Below, one piece after another: positions 8,546 through 17,667 of a DNA stretch of 64,000 nucleotides. This DNA comes from Bacteroidales bacterium. Its GTDB lineage: Bacteria; Bacteroidota; Bacteroidia; Bacteroidales; ML635J-15. Position numbers and translations under genes: made by a program. Every line of letters starts with the position of its first letter. Positions within the stretch are counted from its first letter, which is position 1. The notes under the pieces were generated by a model that had not been told where the DNA came from, did no database searches, and worked only from the letters and a program-made list of their open reading frames with translations. The stretch covers positions 29,859-93,858 of the forward strand of contig JAGCDJ010000037.1 in the NCBI GenBank assembly GCA_017651185.1. Reading direction: 5' to 3'.

Positions 8546-10423
8546 ATGAAGAAGATTTTGCAAGAACGTCCATTGCTCTCATTGGTTTTCCGAATGGGAA
8601 TACTGCTCGTGATTTATTCGGTTTTGCGGGTTCTGTTCTATGCATTCAACTCTTCTTTCTTTCCCGATGCTACTGCAATGTCGTTCTTATATGGTTTAAG
8701 GTTCGACATTACTGCCATATTGTACACCAATATTGCTGTAATTCTGCTTGCTATTGTTCCGTTGAAACTTGTAGCAAAAAGATGGTACGGGATTGTTGAG
8801 GCAATATTATTTGTGGTTTGCAATACTTTTGCTTTTGCACTAAACCTTCTGGATGTTGGTTATTTCCCATTTTCGCACGGCAGGTCAACGTTTTACCTGT
8901 TCGATTTTGTGTCGGAAATTCCGAATATGGGCGACCTTGCAGGAGTGTTTCTCGTTGAATATTGGTATTTGTTTCTGGTTTTGGTCGCATTGATCGTCGT
9001 ACTGGTGTTGGTTGAGAGCTTTTCTTTTGTAAGCAAGGCACCAGAGTTCTATTCTTCTCCTAAGTCTATTGTTGCCCATATTGGTATGCGTCTTCTTGTG
9101 TTGGCATTGGTGATTGTTGGAATAAGGGGCGGAGTACAGTTGAAACCTATTGGGGTTAACACTGCTGCTGCGTATGAAAGCGGGAAGAATACTGACCTCA
9201 TTCTTAACACCTCGTTTTCTGTAATCAGGACAATAGGCATGAAGGAACTTGACGAGAAAAATTATTTTGAAACCGACGAAGAAGCATTTGCATATTTTTC
9301 GCCAAGGAAGAATCGTTCCGAAAACAATTTCCAGCAGTTTCCGCCAATCGACAATGTTGTGATAATAATGCTTGAAGGAATATCGAGCGAATATTCAGAG
9401 TTTTTGGCTCTTCCTCCAAAGAAGAATGCAGGGTATACGCCTTTTATCGACAGTATTGCGCGAAACAGTATTGTTTTCAGCGGTAAGGCAAATGGTTTGC
9501 AGTCAATTGTTGCGTTACCTTCGGTACTGGGGGCGGTTCCGTCGCTGTTCGATACGCCGTTTTCAAAATCAAAGTACATAACTAATCGTATTGACTATCC
9601 GACAAAACTTTTTGCCGAGAATGGATATAAAACGGCATTCTTTCATGGCGCGTCAAACGGAACTATGGGGTTTGCCGATATGTGCAAGATTATGGAGGTT
9701 GATGAGTATTATGGACTTGATGAATATCCAAGCAAGAATGACTACGACGGTACATGGGGCATTCCCGACTATCAGTACCTGCAATATGTGGCCGATGTCA
9801 TTGATGGTTTTGACAGCAAGTTTCTGGTAACTATTTTTACGCTGTCTTCACATCATCCTTTCGTAGTGCCCGACGATTTTGATTCGCAGTTGCCTCAGGG
9901 CGACTTTCCAATGCAGCATACAGTCGCCTATACCGATATGGCTTTGCAGAAGTTTTTCGGCAAGATTTCAAAATGCAAGTGGTACGACAAAACTTTGTTT
10001 GTGATTACCGCCGACCACACTAATTTTACTGGCAGTCAGAATATTGATTATGAACGGTTGTACGATGTGCCTATGATTTTCTATCATCCTAAACTTGACA
10101 CAGCATTTGTCTCCGACATGATAATGCAGCAGACCGACATAATGCCTAGTATAATTTCGTGTATGGACATTGATGGGCAGTATAATGCATTTGGGAATGA
10201 TGTCTTTGATACTTTGCAGACACGTTTTTCTGTTTATAGGAAAGATGATTATTGCTGTTTTTTGCTCAATGGCAAGAAGTTCAGGTTTTACGACAACGAT
10301 AGTATAGAAGTAGTAAATTCGGATGGAAATGCCGAAGTTACTGATTTTGAGCAAAATTTTATGAGGGCATTTATCCAGTGCTACAATAATGGTATGAGAA
10401 ATAACTCGCTTCATTGGGAGTGA
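8546..10423 (+). CDS. LTA-synthase-like sulfatase-fold phosphotransferase
   Basis: 625 aa from the ATG at 8546; the longer frame from 8492 begins inside the preceding terminator and is rejected. Five N-terminal membrane helices (to about residue 190) are followed by an exported alkaline-phosphatase/sulfatase-fold domain. Expected active-site residues: metal ligand E277 (IIMLEGISSE), nucleophile S320 in ANGLQSIVALPSVLG (Thr in Gram-positive LtaS), and D490-H491 (TADHTN). Relatives move phosphoglycerol or phosphoethanolamine onto glycans or lipids in the periplasm. As this is a Gram-negative, a lipid- or glycan-modifying phosphotransferase is more likely than true lipoteichoic-acid synthesis. 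It appears to be a single-gene unit. Confidence 0.85.
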   Translation: MKKILQERPLLSLVFRMGILLVIYSVLRVLFYAFNSSFFPDATAMSFLYGLRFDITAILYTNIAVILLAIVPLKLVAKRWYGIVEAILFVVCNTFAFALNLLDVGYFPFSHGRSTFYLFDFVSEIPNMGDLAGVFLVEYWYLFLVLVALIVVLVLVESFSFVSKAPEFYSSPKSIVAHIGMRLLVLALVIVGIRGGVQLKPIGVNTAAAYESGKNTDLILNTSFSVIRTIGMKELDEKNYFETDEEAFAYFSPRKNRSENNFQQFPPIDNVVIIMLEGISSEYSEFLALPPKKNAGYTPFIDSIARNSIVFSGKANGLQSIVALPSVLGAVPSLFDTPFSKSKYITNRIDYPTKLFAENGYKTAFFHGASNGTMGFADMCKIMEVDEYYGLDEYPSKNDYDGTWGIPDYQYLQYVADVIDGFDSKFLVTIFTLSSHHPFVVPDDFDSQLPQGDFPMQHTVAYTDMALQKFFGKISKCKWYDKTLFVITADHTNFTGSQNIDYERLYDVPMIFYHPKLDTAFVSDMIMQQTDIMPSIISCMDIDGQYNAFGNDVFDTLQTRFSVYRKDDYCCFLLNGKKFRFYDNDSIEVVNSDGNAEVTDFEQNFMRAFIQCYNNGMRNNSLHWE

Positions 10424-10440
10424 CATTCGTTTCAAAATGT

Positions 10441-10448
10441 TACCTTTG
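10441..10448 (+). promoter_or_regulatory. -7 promoter box of mnmE
   Basis: TACCTTTG, an exact TAnnTTTG, ending 18 bases before the ATG at 10467. It excludes the longer frame from 10437. Confidence 0.65.
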
Positions 10449-10466
10449 CGGAAAATTTTCGTCAAG

Positions 10467-11825
10467 ATGACATTCGGGACAACAATATGTGCCATATCTA
10501 CGGCTTCGGGCATGGGTGCTATAGGAGTCGTGAGAGTTAGTGGCGCCGATTCGTATTCCATAGTTCGCAAACTCGTGGTTCGCATGGCTGCTTTCGATGA
10601 CCTGGAACCGCGAAAGATGCTTTATACTGGTATCACCGATGCAAACGGTGAACTTATTGATGAAGTTATGCTTGCTAAGTTCGCATCGCCGTCGTCGTTT
10701 ACTGGAGAGGATATGGTGGAGATTTATTGTCATGGTTCCGAGTACATTGAGCAGAAAATCCTTGTACGACTTACACAATCTGGTGCAGAACTGGCTCGTG
10801 CTGGTGAGTTTACGCAGCGGGCATTTCTTAACGGCAAGATGGACCTTTCGCAGTCGGAAGCAGTTGCCGATTTGATTTCAAGCAGTTCGGCGGAGTCGCA
10901 TAGGGTGGCGATGTCGCAGTTGAAGGGGCAGGTTTCCTCAAAGATTGCCGAATTGCGCGAAAAAATGCTGGACCTTACTTCGCTTCTCGAACTCGAACTC
11001 GATTTCTCGGAGGAAGATGTCGAATTTGCTGACCGAACCAAACTTGTTGCGCTCATTGATGAAATATGTGCCGAGGCGGAACGACTAATAAAGAGTTTCG
11101 AGTATGGCAATGCCGTGAAGTCGGGAGTTCCTGTTGCTATTGTGGGTGAACCAAATGTCGGCAAGTCGACATTGCTTAACGCAATATTGCACGAGGACAG
11201 GGCCATTGTGTCGTCGGTTGCGGGTACTACGCGCGATACGATAGAGGAGGAGTTTGTCATCGACGGTATTAGGTTCCGTTTCATCGATACGGCAGGAATC
11301 CGCAAGTCCGACAACGAAATCGAGCAGCTTGGCATACAGCGTACTTTTGCACGGTTGAAGTCGGCAAAGATTGTGATACTTATGCTTGATGCGCTAAGTT
11401 ATGGCAGGCGCAACGAAATAATCGACTCAGTAAAGTCGGAAATATCTTCGGATGCTTGTCTGCTGGTCGTGATAAACAAGATTGATGTTGAAAATTTAGA
11501 GTTGGAAGATGATATTTCTATCGGAATTTCAGCTCTTGAGTCCACTAACGTTGATAAGTTGTGTGCAATGCTTGCCGATTATGTGAAGTCGTTGAAACCG
11601 GAATCCTCCGATGTGATAATAACAAATGCAAGGCATGTGTCGTCGCTTGTGGCGGCACGCGACCTACTTGTTTCGGCACGTCAGTCGATATGCAGTGGAG
11701 TTCCGTCCGATTTCGTCGCTCAGGATTTGCGCGAGGCCAATTATCATCTAGGAGAAATAACTGGAGCAATCAGTACCGATGAGGTTTTGGGAAGCATTTT
11801 TTCAAAGTTCTGCATTGGAAAGTAG
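10467..11825 (+). CDS. mnmE: tRNA uridine-5-carboxymethylaminomethyl(34) synthesis GTPase MnmE
   Basis: 452 aa, standard length. The N-terminal folate-binding domain begins TTICAISTASGMGAIGVVRVSG. The helical domain is interrupted by a G domain with GEPNVGKSTLLNA (P-loop), GTTRDT (switch), DTAGIR and NKID. The protein closes with the invariant C-terminal FCIGK, whose Cys is the family hallmark. With MnmG it modifies the wobble uridine of several tRNAs in the cytoplasm. The start follows the -7 box at 10441. Its last 24 bases overlap the tail of the convergent ATPase gene, and no terminator is visible between them. Confidence 0.97.
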   Translation: MTFGTTICAISTASGMGAIGVVRVSGADSYSIVRKLVVRMAAFDDLEPRKMLYTGITDANGELIDEVMLAKFASPSSFTGEDMVEIYCHGSEYIEQKILVRLTQSGAELARAGEFTQRAFLNGKMDLSQSEAVADLISSSSAESHRVAMSQLKGQVSSKIAELREKMLDLTSLLELELDFSEEDVEFADRTKLVALIDEICAEAERLIKSFEYGNAVKSGVPVAIVGEPNVGKSTLLNAILHEDRAIVSSVAGTTRDTIEEEFVIDGIRFRFIDTAGIRKSDNEIEQLGIQRTFARLKSAKIVILMLDALSYGRRNEIIDSVKSEISSDACLLVVINKIDVENLELEDDISIGISALESTNVDKLCAMLADYVKSLKPESSDVIITNARHVSSLVAARDLLVSARQSICSGVPSDFVAQDLREANYHLGEITGAISTDEVLGSIFSKFCIGK

Positions 11826-13136
11826 ATTGTTGTTGTCTACAAAATATGCATCAATGCTACAAAGAGGTATGTTAATCATCCATTCTTGGTCAATATATTG
11901 TTTCATTGAACAACGTAGACCTTTGAAATTCCTATCTGCATAATCTACATTTACAAATTGTGAAAGAGATTTGCTCTTTACATTTTCTTCTGCTTTTACC
12001 TCAATTGGTGTTATATGGTCTGCTGTTTGAACTAAAAAATCTATCTCCAATGTTGATTTTTCTTTGCTATAATAGTAAATGTCTAGATTGTCAATAGTTT
12101 TCAATTGCTGGAGAGCATAGTTTTCTGTAAATGCGCCTTTGAATTCTACAAAAACATCGTTGCTTACAAGCATTAGTTTGGGCGATGCGTTAGCCAGTGC
12201 GCCAAGCAAACCAACATCCATGAGATACAACTTGAAGGCGTCAAAATCTTCATAGAACTTAAGTGGCATATCTGGTGTTTTGCAATTATGTATCTTGTAC
12301 ACCAATCCTGTTTTTACCAACCATTGTATGGCAATTTCAAAGTCGCGTGCACGACCGCCATCCTTTACTGCCCCATATATGAATTTTTTATTTTCTTTGG
12401 CAAGTTGGGCTGGAATGCTTTGCCATACCATACGAATCCGTTCTGTTTCCTTGCCTGCATGTTTTGCAAAGTCGTTGTCGTATGTTTTGAGGATTTCGTT
12501 TTGAATCTTGCGTACCTTATTGATGTCGCCTTTAAGTGTGTATTGCAAAACGGCTTCGGGCATTCCTCCTACATAGTAATATTGTCTAAGACATTCCTGC
12601 AATTTCGTTTCCAAAACACTCATCATTTCCCAGTCAAGGCGCGAAATTGTATCTGCAAGAATTTCTTCACCCTTTGCCCATAGGAATTCTTCAAATGACA
12701 TTGGATACAGATATAACAGATTTACCTTGCCGACTGGATACGATTCTCCTTGCCTATGTGTGATTCCAAGCAGTGAACCTGCCACTACGACATCCTGGTT
12801 TCTTGCATCTTCGCAAAAATATTTAAGACTGTTCAAACCATTTGGCGCCTCTTGTATTTCATCCATAAATATCAAAGTTTTGCCTGCTATGATTCTTTTG
12901 CCGGAGTATGCTTCCAGTGATCCGATTATACGTTTTATGTTTAGGTTTTGTGTGAATATGGATTGTGCATCGGGTGAGTCTTGGAAATTAATATATACAA
13001 GATTGTCGTATTCGTTTTTTCCAAATTCCTTTAGCAACCATGTCTTCCCAACTTGGCGCGCCCCCTCTAGTATTAGTGGCTTATGGTCTGGATCATTTTT
13101 CCACGCAAGAAGCGAATTATATAATTTTCTCTTCAT
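11802..13136 (-). CDS. DUF4143-type AAA+ ATPase with nuclease-like C terminus
   Basis: 444 aa. N-terminal AAA+ module: Walker A GARQVGKTW (Lys31), Walker B LIFMDEIQEAP, sensor VVAGSLLG. The C-terminal DUF4143 region carries EIDFLVQ and, about 10 residues later, PIEVKAE, an arrangement like the D...ExK core of PD-(D/E)XK nucleases. This family is widespread in anaerobes, variable between strains and of unknown role; defence or toxin-like activity is often suspected. The stop lies inside the end of mnmE. The gene has its own -7 box and a 33-bp tandem repeat array just upstream. Confidence 0.88.
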   Translation of the reverse strand: MKRKLYNSLLAWKNDPDHKPLILEGARQVGKTWLLKEFGKNEYDNLVYINFQDSPDAQSIFTQNLNIKRIIGSLEAYSGKRIIAGKTLIFMDEIQEAPNGLNSLKYFCEDARNQDVVVAGSLLGITHRQGESYPVGKVNLLYLYPMSFEEFLWAKGEEILADTISRLDWEMMSVLETKLQECLRQYYYVGGMPEAVLQYTLKGDINKVRKIQNEILKTYDNDFAKHAGKETERIRMVWQSIPAQLAKENKKFIYGAVKDGGRARDFEIAIQWLVKTGLVYKIHNCKTPDMPLKFYEDFDAFKLYLMDVGLLGALANASPKLMLVSNDVFVEFKGAFTENYALQQLKTIDNLDIYYYSKEKSTLEIDFLVQTADHITPIEVKAEENVKSKSLSQFVNVDYADRNFKGLRCSMKQYIDQEWMINIPLCSIDAYFVDNNNLLSNAEL

Positions 13137-13166
13137 GACTAAATGTATAAAATTTTATTTTTGTTG

Positions 13167-13174
13167 CAAATATA
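13167..13174 (-). promoter_or_regulatory. -7 promoter box of DUF4143 ATPase gene
   Basis: TATATTTG on the minus strand, 30 bases before the ATG. The repeat array begins about 30 bases further upstream, where an operator or activator site would sit. Confidence 0.6.
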
Positions 13175-13204
13175 TTAATTATAAATAATATACAAAAAAA
13201 TATT

Positions 13205-13366
13205 CCACTTTTTCGGGGGAATATTTCGATGTTTTTGCCACTTTTTCGGGGGAATATTTCGATGTTTTTGCCACTTTTTCGGGGGAATATTTTAATATCT
13301 TTGCCACTTTTTCGGGGGAATGTTTCGATGTTTTTGCCACTTTTTCGGGGGAATGTTTATATGGAA
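13205..13366. repeat. Five-copy 33-bp tandem repeat
   Basis: Units start at 13205, 13238, 13271, 13304 and 13337, exactly 33 bp apart. The core CCACTTTTTCGGGGGAAT is identical in all five; the other 15 bases vary (ATTTCGATGTTTTTG in two, a TAATATCTTTG variant at 13293-13303). Units are contiguous, so there are no CRISPR spacers. Because 33 is divisible by three, both strands stay open through the array: an incidental + frame at 13229-13375 repeats PLFRGN. The rest of this 352-base gene-free gap holds a terminator and nothing else recognisable. The copy at 13296-13303 includes TATCTTTG, a possible + strand -7 box. Confidence 0.95.
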
Positions 13367-13440
13367 AAGCATTAGGTTTGCAGGAATAGGATGGTAGTTT
13401 TGTATGCTATTCAAAGAGCAGGTTGTTTGGTAATGAAACC

Positions 13441-13467
13441 AAAAAAAGGGCGGAAAACTCCGCCCTT
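13441..13467 (-). terminator. Terminator of T9SS cargo gene
   Basis: Perfect 9-bp stem AAGGGCGGA (13446-13454) with TCCGCCCTT (13459-13467). On the minus strand it is followed by a T-run. Confidence 0.85.
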
Positions 13468-13488
13468 AATTTTGTTATCGTTGTAAGA

Positions 13489-15492
13489 TTACTTTACAAT
13501 GCTTAACTTTGAAGTTGCGATTTCGTCGTTCTTAACGATTCTTACAATGTAGTTGCCGTTAGCAACACCTGAAAGGTCGATAGAAGCGTTGTCGTTAACA
13601 TTGCTTTCGCTAGCAACAACCTGACCCATCATGTTGTAAACTTCGATAGTAGCGTTTTCAACGTTGCTGAAGTTTACGATGCCGTTTGATGGATTCGGGT
13701 ACATGTTGATTCCGTTCATTGATACAGATTCTACTGCGGTTTCGTTCTTTTCATGTATTCTGATTGCGAGAGCGCCATAACCATAGTACCAGTCTTCGCT
13801 ACCAGCATAACGTGCAATTGCTCTGTGTCCGAATGTTGAAAGTTCGTTGTTCTTGCCTAAATAGAACTTGTCTTCATCCTCGATGTCATAGTACATTTTT
13901 ACACTTACGAAGAGTGATTTCGACTTATAGTTTTCATCAAAAGCATCAATGTTATATGCATCCTGGAATGAAATGGTTTGCCATGTGCCAACCATGTCTT
14001 CGGTAACGCGTGTAGAATTTGAAACTGCCATTGGGATGAAATCTTCGTCACCGTTTTCATACAATGTAACTACGAAAGAAGAACCAGTTGTAGTTCCGTT
14101 TGCGATAAAAATGTCAACGTTCAATTCTTCTTCTGGAATGTAGAAATAGTAGAAGTATTCGCCAATTTCGTCACCGCTTGCTGAGTTTGTGTAGTCGCAC
14201 ATACCGAATTTTGCAGTTGGTTCGTCATAAGCCAATGAGTAGTTGTTTTCGGTGATGTAGAAGAAATCTTGTCTTGTGTTATCTGCAACAGGATCGTCTG
14301 CACCTTCAATAAATACTGAATAGTCAACAGTATATTTACCAATTTCAATTTGTTCTGGGCTTGTAACGTTGAAGTAGAAAATGTCTTCGTCAGCAGTGTA
14401 GAAATCGATGGTGTCTCTTGTTCCCATAGCCATTGAAATGCCGCTCAAGGTACGGTCGAAAATTACATCGTTTGATGGAGAGGTAACAGTAATTCTTGCT
14501 TTTGGAGTAACGGTGTTGTTACCATTGTTGATGACTTCCATATTGAAAACAATAGTACCTTGCCATTCGCTTTCTGCATTAACCCAGTTTGAACGAGGAG
14601 TCTGTCCGTATGGGTCGCTACGCTGGTATGCAGCAGCTCTTGGGTCTTCGTAGTTGGAGAAGTATGCGCTCAATACTTCTGGGTCGGTGTAGTCGTAGTA
14701 TCCGAACATGTTCATTCTTGCGTTTGCAAGTGTTACGTTGTTTTGTGGTACGTCGATAATCTTGATGTCATCAATCTGCCAGCCGTAGTTCCATGCTATA
14801 CCGTTGTATATGCCGTCGAGGTTCTGGTAGTGGAAGCGGAGTGTAACATTGGATTGGTTTCCTACTTCTGGAATCAAAACTTCAACAAGACCGTTCTTGT
14901 AAGATTTGTCTGGAATTTCTTCGTCGTTTACTTCATGGTCGGTCCAAGTTGCACCACCGTCGGTTGATGTTTGGATAATCATGAAATCAGAAGCACTGTT
15001 AAGTTCTTTGTACGACTGCATGAACGATACTTTTGGGAATTGGCATGATGACAGGTCAATGCCAGAGAAAGTGATTGTAGCATCTGCAGCAACTGGGCTT
15101 AAGTAGTTGTCGCTACCAATGTCGAGCAATGCCCAGTGACCAGGAGTTTCGCTTATCTGCTGAGGTTCTTGTGACAAACCTTCACGACCAGAGTAGTTCA
15201 TAGGGTAGAAGTAGCATCCTGATGATGTGAACATAAGTTCTGGGAATGTTGCTTCGCTTACAATCTGCCAGTCGATGTCGTAGCCGTCGGCCTTTGCCAA
15301 TACATATTCTGGGCAACCTTCTTCAAAGTCGCACTTCCATATCGGCTCGGTCTTTGTGTTTTGTTGGATTTTTACAACGCTTGAAATACCGTCGATAGAT
15401 TTCAATTGCGTATTCTTGTGCTGCGCGAATTGCGCCATTGTTGCACCTGATATGAGCAGGCACAATACAATAAGTAAGTAAAATCTTCTCAT
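13489..15492 (-). CDS. T9SS-secreted protein with choice-of-anchor-like domain (paralogue A)
   Basis: 667 aa from the ATG at 15492. The longer frame to 15591 starts upstream of the -7 box (15536-15543) and adds a sequence unlike a signal peptide. Signal peptide MRRFYLLIVLCLLISGATMAQ. Residues about 55-250 form a MAM/choice-of-anchor-J-like beta-sandwich (WKCDFEEG, GHWALLDIGSD, WQIDDIKIID). A middle beta-rich region follows. The C-terminal about 75 residues are a type A T9SS sorting domain (MYPNPSNGIVNF, IEVYNMMGQVV, NGNYIVRI). It should be exported, passed through the type IX pore and attached to the surface or released. Substrate unknown. It is closely related to the next gene, with shared segments such as YDEPTAKFGMCDY. 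Confidence 0.88.
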   Translation of the reverse strand: MRRFYLLIVLCLLISGATMAQFAQHKNTQLKSIDGISSVVKIQQNTKTEPIWKCDFEEGCPEYVLAKADGYDIDWQIVSEATFPELMFTSSGCYFYPMNYSGREGLSQEPQQISETPGHWALLDIGSDNYLSPVAADATITFSGIDLSSCQFPKVSFMQSYKELNSASDFMIIQTSTDGGATWTDHEVNDEEIPDKSYKNGLVEVLIPEVGNQSNVTLRFHYQNLDGIYNGIAWNYGWQIDDIKIIDVPQNNVTLANARMNMFGYYDYTDPEVLSAYFSNYEDPRAAAYQRSDPYGQTPRSNWVNAESEWQGTIVFNMEVINNGNNTVTPKARITVTSPSNDVIFDRTLSGISMAMGTRDTIDFYTADEDIFYFNVTSPEQIEIGKYTVDYSVFIEGADDPVADNTRQDFFYITENNYSLAYDEPTAKFGMCDYTNSASGDEIGEYFYYFYIPEEELNVDIFIANGTTTGSSFVVTLYENGDEDFIPMAVSNSTRVTEDMVGTWQTISFQDAYNIDAFDENYKSKSLFVSVKMYYDIEDEDKFYLGKNNELSTFGHRAIARYAGSEDWYYGYGALAIRIHEKNETAVESVSMNGINMYPNPSNGIVNFSNVENATIEVYNMMGQVVASESNVNDNASIDLSGVANGNYIVRIVKNDEIATSKLSIVK

Positions 15493-15535
15493 AAGATATG
15501 AATTTAAATTAATAAAATACAATATAACTAAAAAG

Positions 15536-15543
15536 CAAATATA
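15536..15543 (-). promoter_or_regulatory. -7 promoter box of T9SS paralogue A
   Basis: TATATTTG on the minus strand, 43 bases before the ATG at 15492. It shows paralogue A has its own promoter, after the terminator of paralogue B. Confidence 0.6.
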
Positions 15544-15616
15544 ATACTTTTTTTTTATGCTGGATAGCAATATATGATTTTTTTTCAACAATGTTTCTAT
15601 GAAATGAGTTTATAAC

Positions 15617-15645
15617 AAAAAAGGGTGGAAAAAATCCACCCTTTT
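15617..15645 (-). terminator. Terminator of T9SS paralogue B
   Basis: Perfect 11-bp stem (15619-15629 with 15635-15645) around GGGTGGA/TCCACCC, flanked by A-runs that read as a T-tail on the minus strand. Confidence 0.85.
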
Positions 15646-15666
15646 ATTTAGTGTTGCAGATAAAAA

Positions 15667-17667
15667 TTATCTAATAACATTCAACTTTGAAGCTGAAATC
15701 TTGCCGTCCTTTGCAATTCTTACGATGTAGCTGCCATTAGCAACTGCCGAAAGGTCGATGCTTGCATTGCTGCTTGCGTTTTCGAGGCGAGCAACAACCT
15801 GTCCCATCATGTTGATAACTTCGATGTTTGCATTTTCTACGTTGCAGAAGTTGATAACACCGTCTGTTGGGTTCGGGTACATGTTAACATCGTTTGCTGA
15901 GAAAGATTCAACTGCGGTTTCGTTCTTGGTGTGAACTCTCAAAGCTACTGGTGAGTATCCGTAACCGCCCCAGTCTTCTTCGCCACCTTGTTTTCCAAGT
16001 ACATTGTGGTGGAAGCTCGGAAGTTTGTCGGTTGAACCGAAGTACAATCCATCGTCAGATGTTTCGTAGTATGATGTTACACTTACAAGAACAGTCTTTG
16101 ACTTGTAGTTGGTGTCAAATGCGTCGATATAGAAAGGATCCTGGAACTTAACAGTTGTCCATGCGCCGAGCATAGCTTCTGTTGTGGTTGTCATGTCTGA
16201 AGCAGCGATTTGAGTAAGATCACCGTCATCGTTGAATTCATACATCTTTATCTGGAATTGGGTCTTGTTAGCAGCAGAGTTTTCATCGATGAATACATCA
16301 ACTTCAATTTCGTCATCTGGAAGTGCGAAATAGTAAAGGTATTCTGCTACTTCGTCACCTGATTGTGAACCTTGGTAGTTGCACATACCGAATGATCTGT
16401 CAGGTTCGTCGTAAACCATCGAGTAGTTTTTCTCTGTGATGTCGAAATAGTATTCTGCTTCGTTGTCATCTGGAGTAGCATCTTCTGCACCTTCAGTAAG
16501 TACTGAGAATGTTACGGTGTAGCGACCGATTTCAATTTGTTCAGCGCTTGTAACGTCGAATGCGAAGATGTCGGCATCCTCAGTGTAGTAATCAATAGTG
16601 TCTTTTTCTGTCAATGCAATTGTTTTGCCTTCAAGACTGCGGTCGAAAATAACATCGCCTGAAGGAGAGGTTATTTTTACATTTGCCTTCGGGGTAACTG
16701 TTTCGTAACCATTGTTTGTCAATTCTACGTTGAATACGATGTATCCGAGCCATTCGCTTTCAGCGTTAACCCAGTTTGAACGAGGAGTTTGTGCGTATGG
16801 ATCGTTGTACTGGTAGTAGTATTCAACAGGATCCATTGAACCAGTGTATTCTGCAAGTTGTTCAGGGTCGGTGTAGTCCCTGTATCCCCAGAAGTTCATT
16901 CTGCCGTTTCCGATAGTAAGGTCATACTGAGGAGTTTCAACGACTTTTATGTCATCGATTTGCCATCCATAACCCTGAAGGCCAGCACCTTCTGCACTTT
17001 GCTGGAAACGAATTGTTACATTGCTTTGTCCTGCAGCTTCCATGATAATAACTTCCATGTTGAGAGGTGCATAATCGTTGCTTGCAATTTCATCGTTGAT
17101 AAGGTGGTCTGTCCATGTTGCACCGCCATCTACTGATACTTTAACGTGCGAGCTAACTCTATTAAGAGGTCTGTACAATTGCTTGAAGCATATTTTTGGG
17201 TGGGTTGCTGTGCTGAGGTCCATTGAGAATTGCATCCATGCTTCTTCTGCAACCTGACCTGTTCCGTTAAATGGAGCACCAGCGTAGTCGCCAATAATGT
17301 TAACCATTGCCCAGTGATCGGGGGTGTCGTTTAGTGTGTCGTTATGCCAGATAAACGGCTGGAAATATGCGCGGCCTGTTTGAAAATCTGCCAATGCTGA
17401 TGGGAAAGTGGATAATGTTACAATTTTCCAGTGGTCTTTTCCGTTGGCAGCATCGTTTCCTTCTGTGAGTGTATAACCTTCTTCTTCAAAGTCGCATGCC
17501 CACAATGGAGTAACTTCGTCCTTCTGCATATTCTTTGCATGTTTTACTGGTGCTATTGCTGCACCCTTGCAGAACTTCTGGTCCGGCATAGACTTGGTGC
17601 TAAATTGTGCCATAGATGTACCGCACATAAGTACACTGGCAACTAAAAGTAAATAAATTTTTTTCAT
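15667..17667 (-). CDS. T9SS-secreted protein with choice-of-anchor-like domain (paralogue B)
   Basis: 666 aa. Signal peptide MKKIYLLLVASVLMCGTSMAQ. Same order of parts as its downstream neighbour: MAM/choice-of-anchor-J-like domain (WACDFEEE, WQIDDIKVVE), a middle domain with YAQTPRSNWVNAESEW and VYDEPDRSFGMCNY, and a type A sorting domain (MYPNPTDGVINF, NGSYIVRIAKDG). The two genes are a tandem duplication, each with its own terminator. No catalytic motif was recognised. It is probably a surface or secreted binding protein. The upstream region (17668-17932) has no clear -7 box for this gene. Confidence 0.87.
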   Translation of the reverse strand: MKKIYLLLVASVLMCGTSMAQFSTKSMPDQKFCKGAAIAPVKHAKNMQKDEVTPLWACDFEEEGYTLTEGNDAANGKDHWKIVTLSTFPSALADFQTGRAYFQPFIWHNDTLNDTPDHWAMVNIIGDYAGAPFNGTGQVAEEAWMQFSMDLSTATHPKICFKQLYRPLNRVSSHVKVSVDGGATWTDHLINDEIASNDYAPLNMEVIIMEAAGQSNVTIRFQQSAEGAGLQGYGWQIDDIKVVETPQYDLTIGNGRMNFWGYRDYTDPEQLAEYTGSMDPVEYYYQYNDPYAQTPRSNWVNAESEWLGYIVFNVELTNNGYETVTPKANVKITSPSGDVIFDRSLEGKTIALTEKDTIDYYTEDADIFAFDVTSAEQIEIGRYTVTFSVLTEGAEDATPDDNEAEYYFDITEKNYSMVYDEPDRSFGMCNYQGSQSGDEVAEYLYYFALPDDEIEVDVFIDENSAANKTQFQIKMYEFNDDGDLTQIAASDMTTTTEAMLGAWTTVKFQDPFYIDAFDTNYKSKTVLVSVTSYYETSDDGLYFGSTDKLPSFHHNVLGKQGGEEDWGGYGYSPVALRVHTKNETAVESFSANDVNMYPNPTDGVINFCNVENANIEVINMMGQVVARLENASSNASIDLSAVANGSYIVRIAKDGKISASKLNVIR

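Noticed and set aside
13205..13366. CRISPR array
   Set aside because: Repeats are contiguous with no unique spacers, and no cas genes are in the window.
13229..13375. 48-codon + strand frame through the 33-bp repeats (PLFRGN repeats)
   Set aside because: The repeat length is a multiple of three, so several frames stay open automatically; no signal of coding selection.
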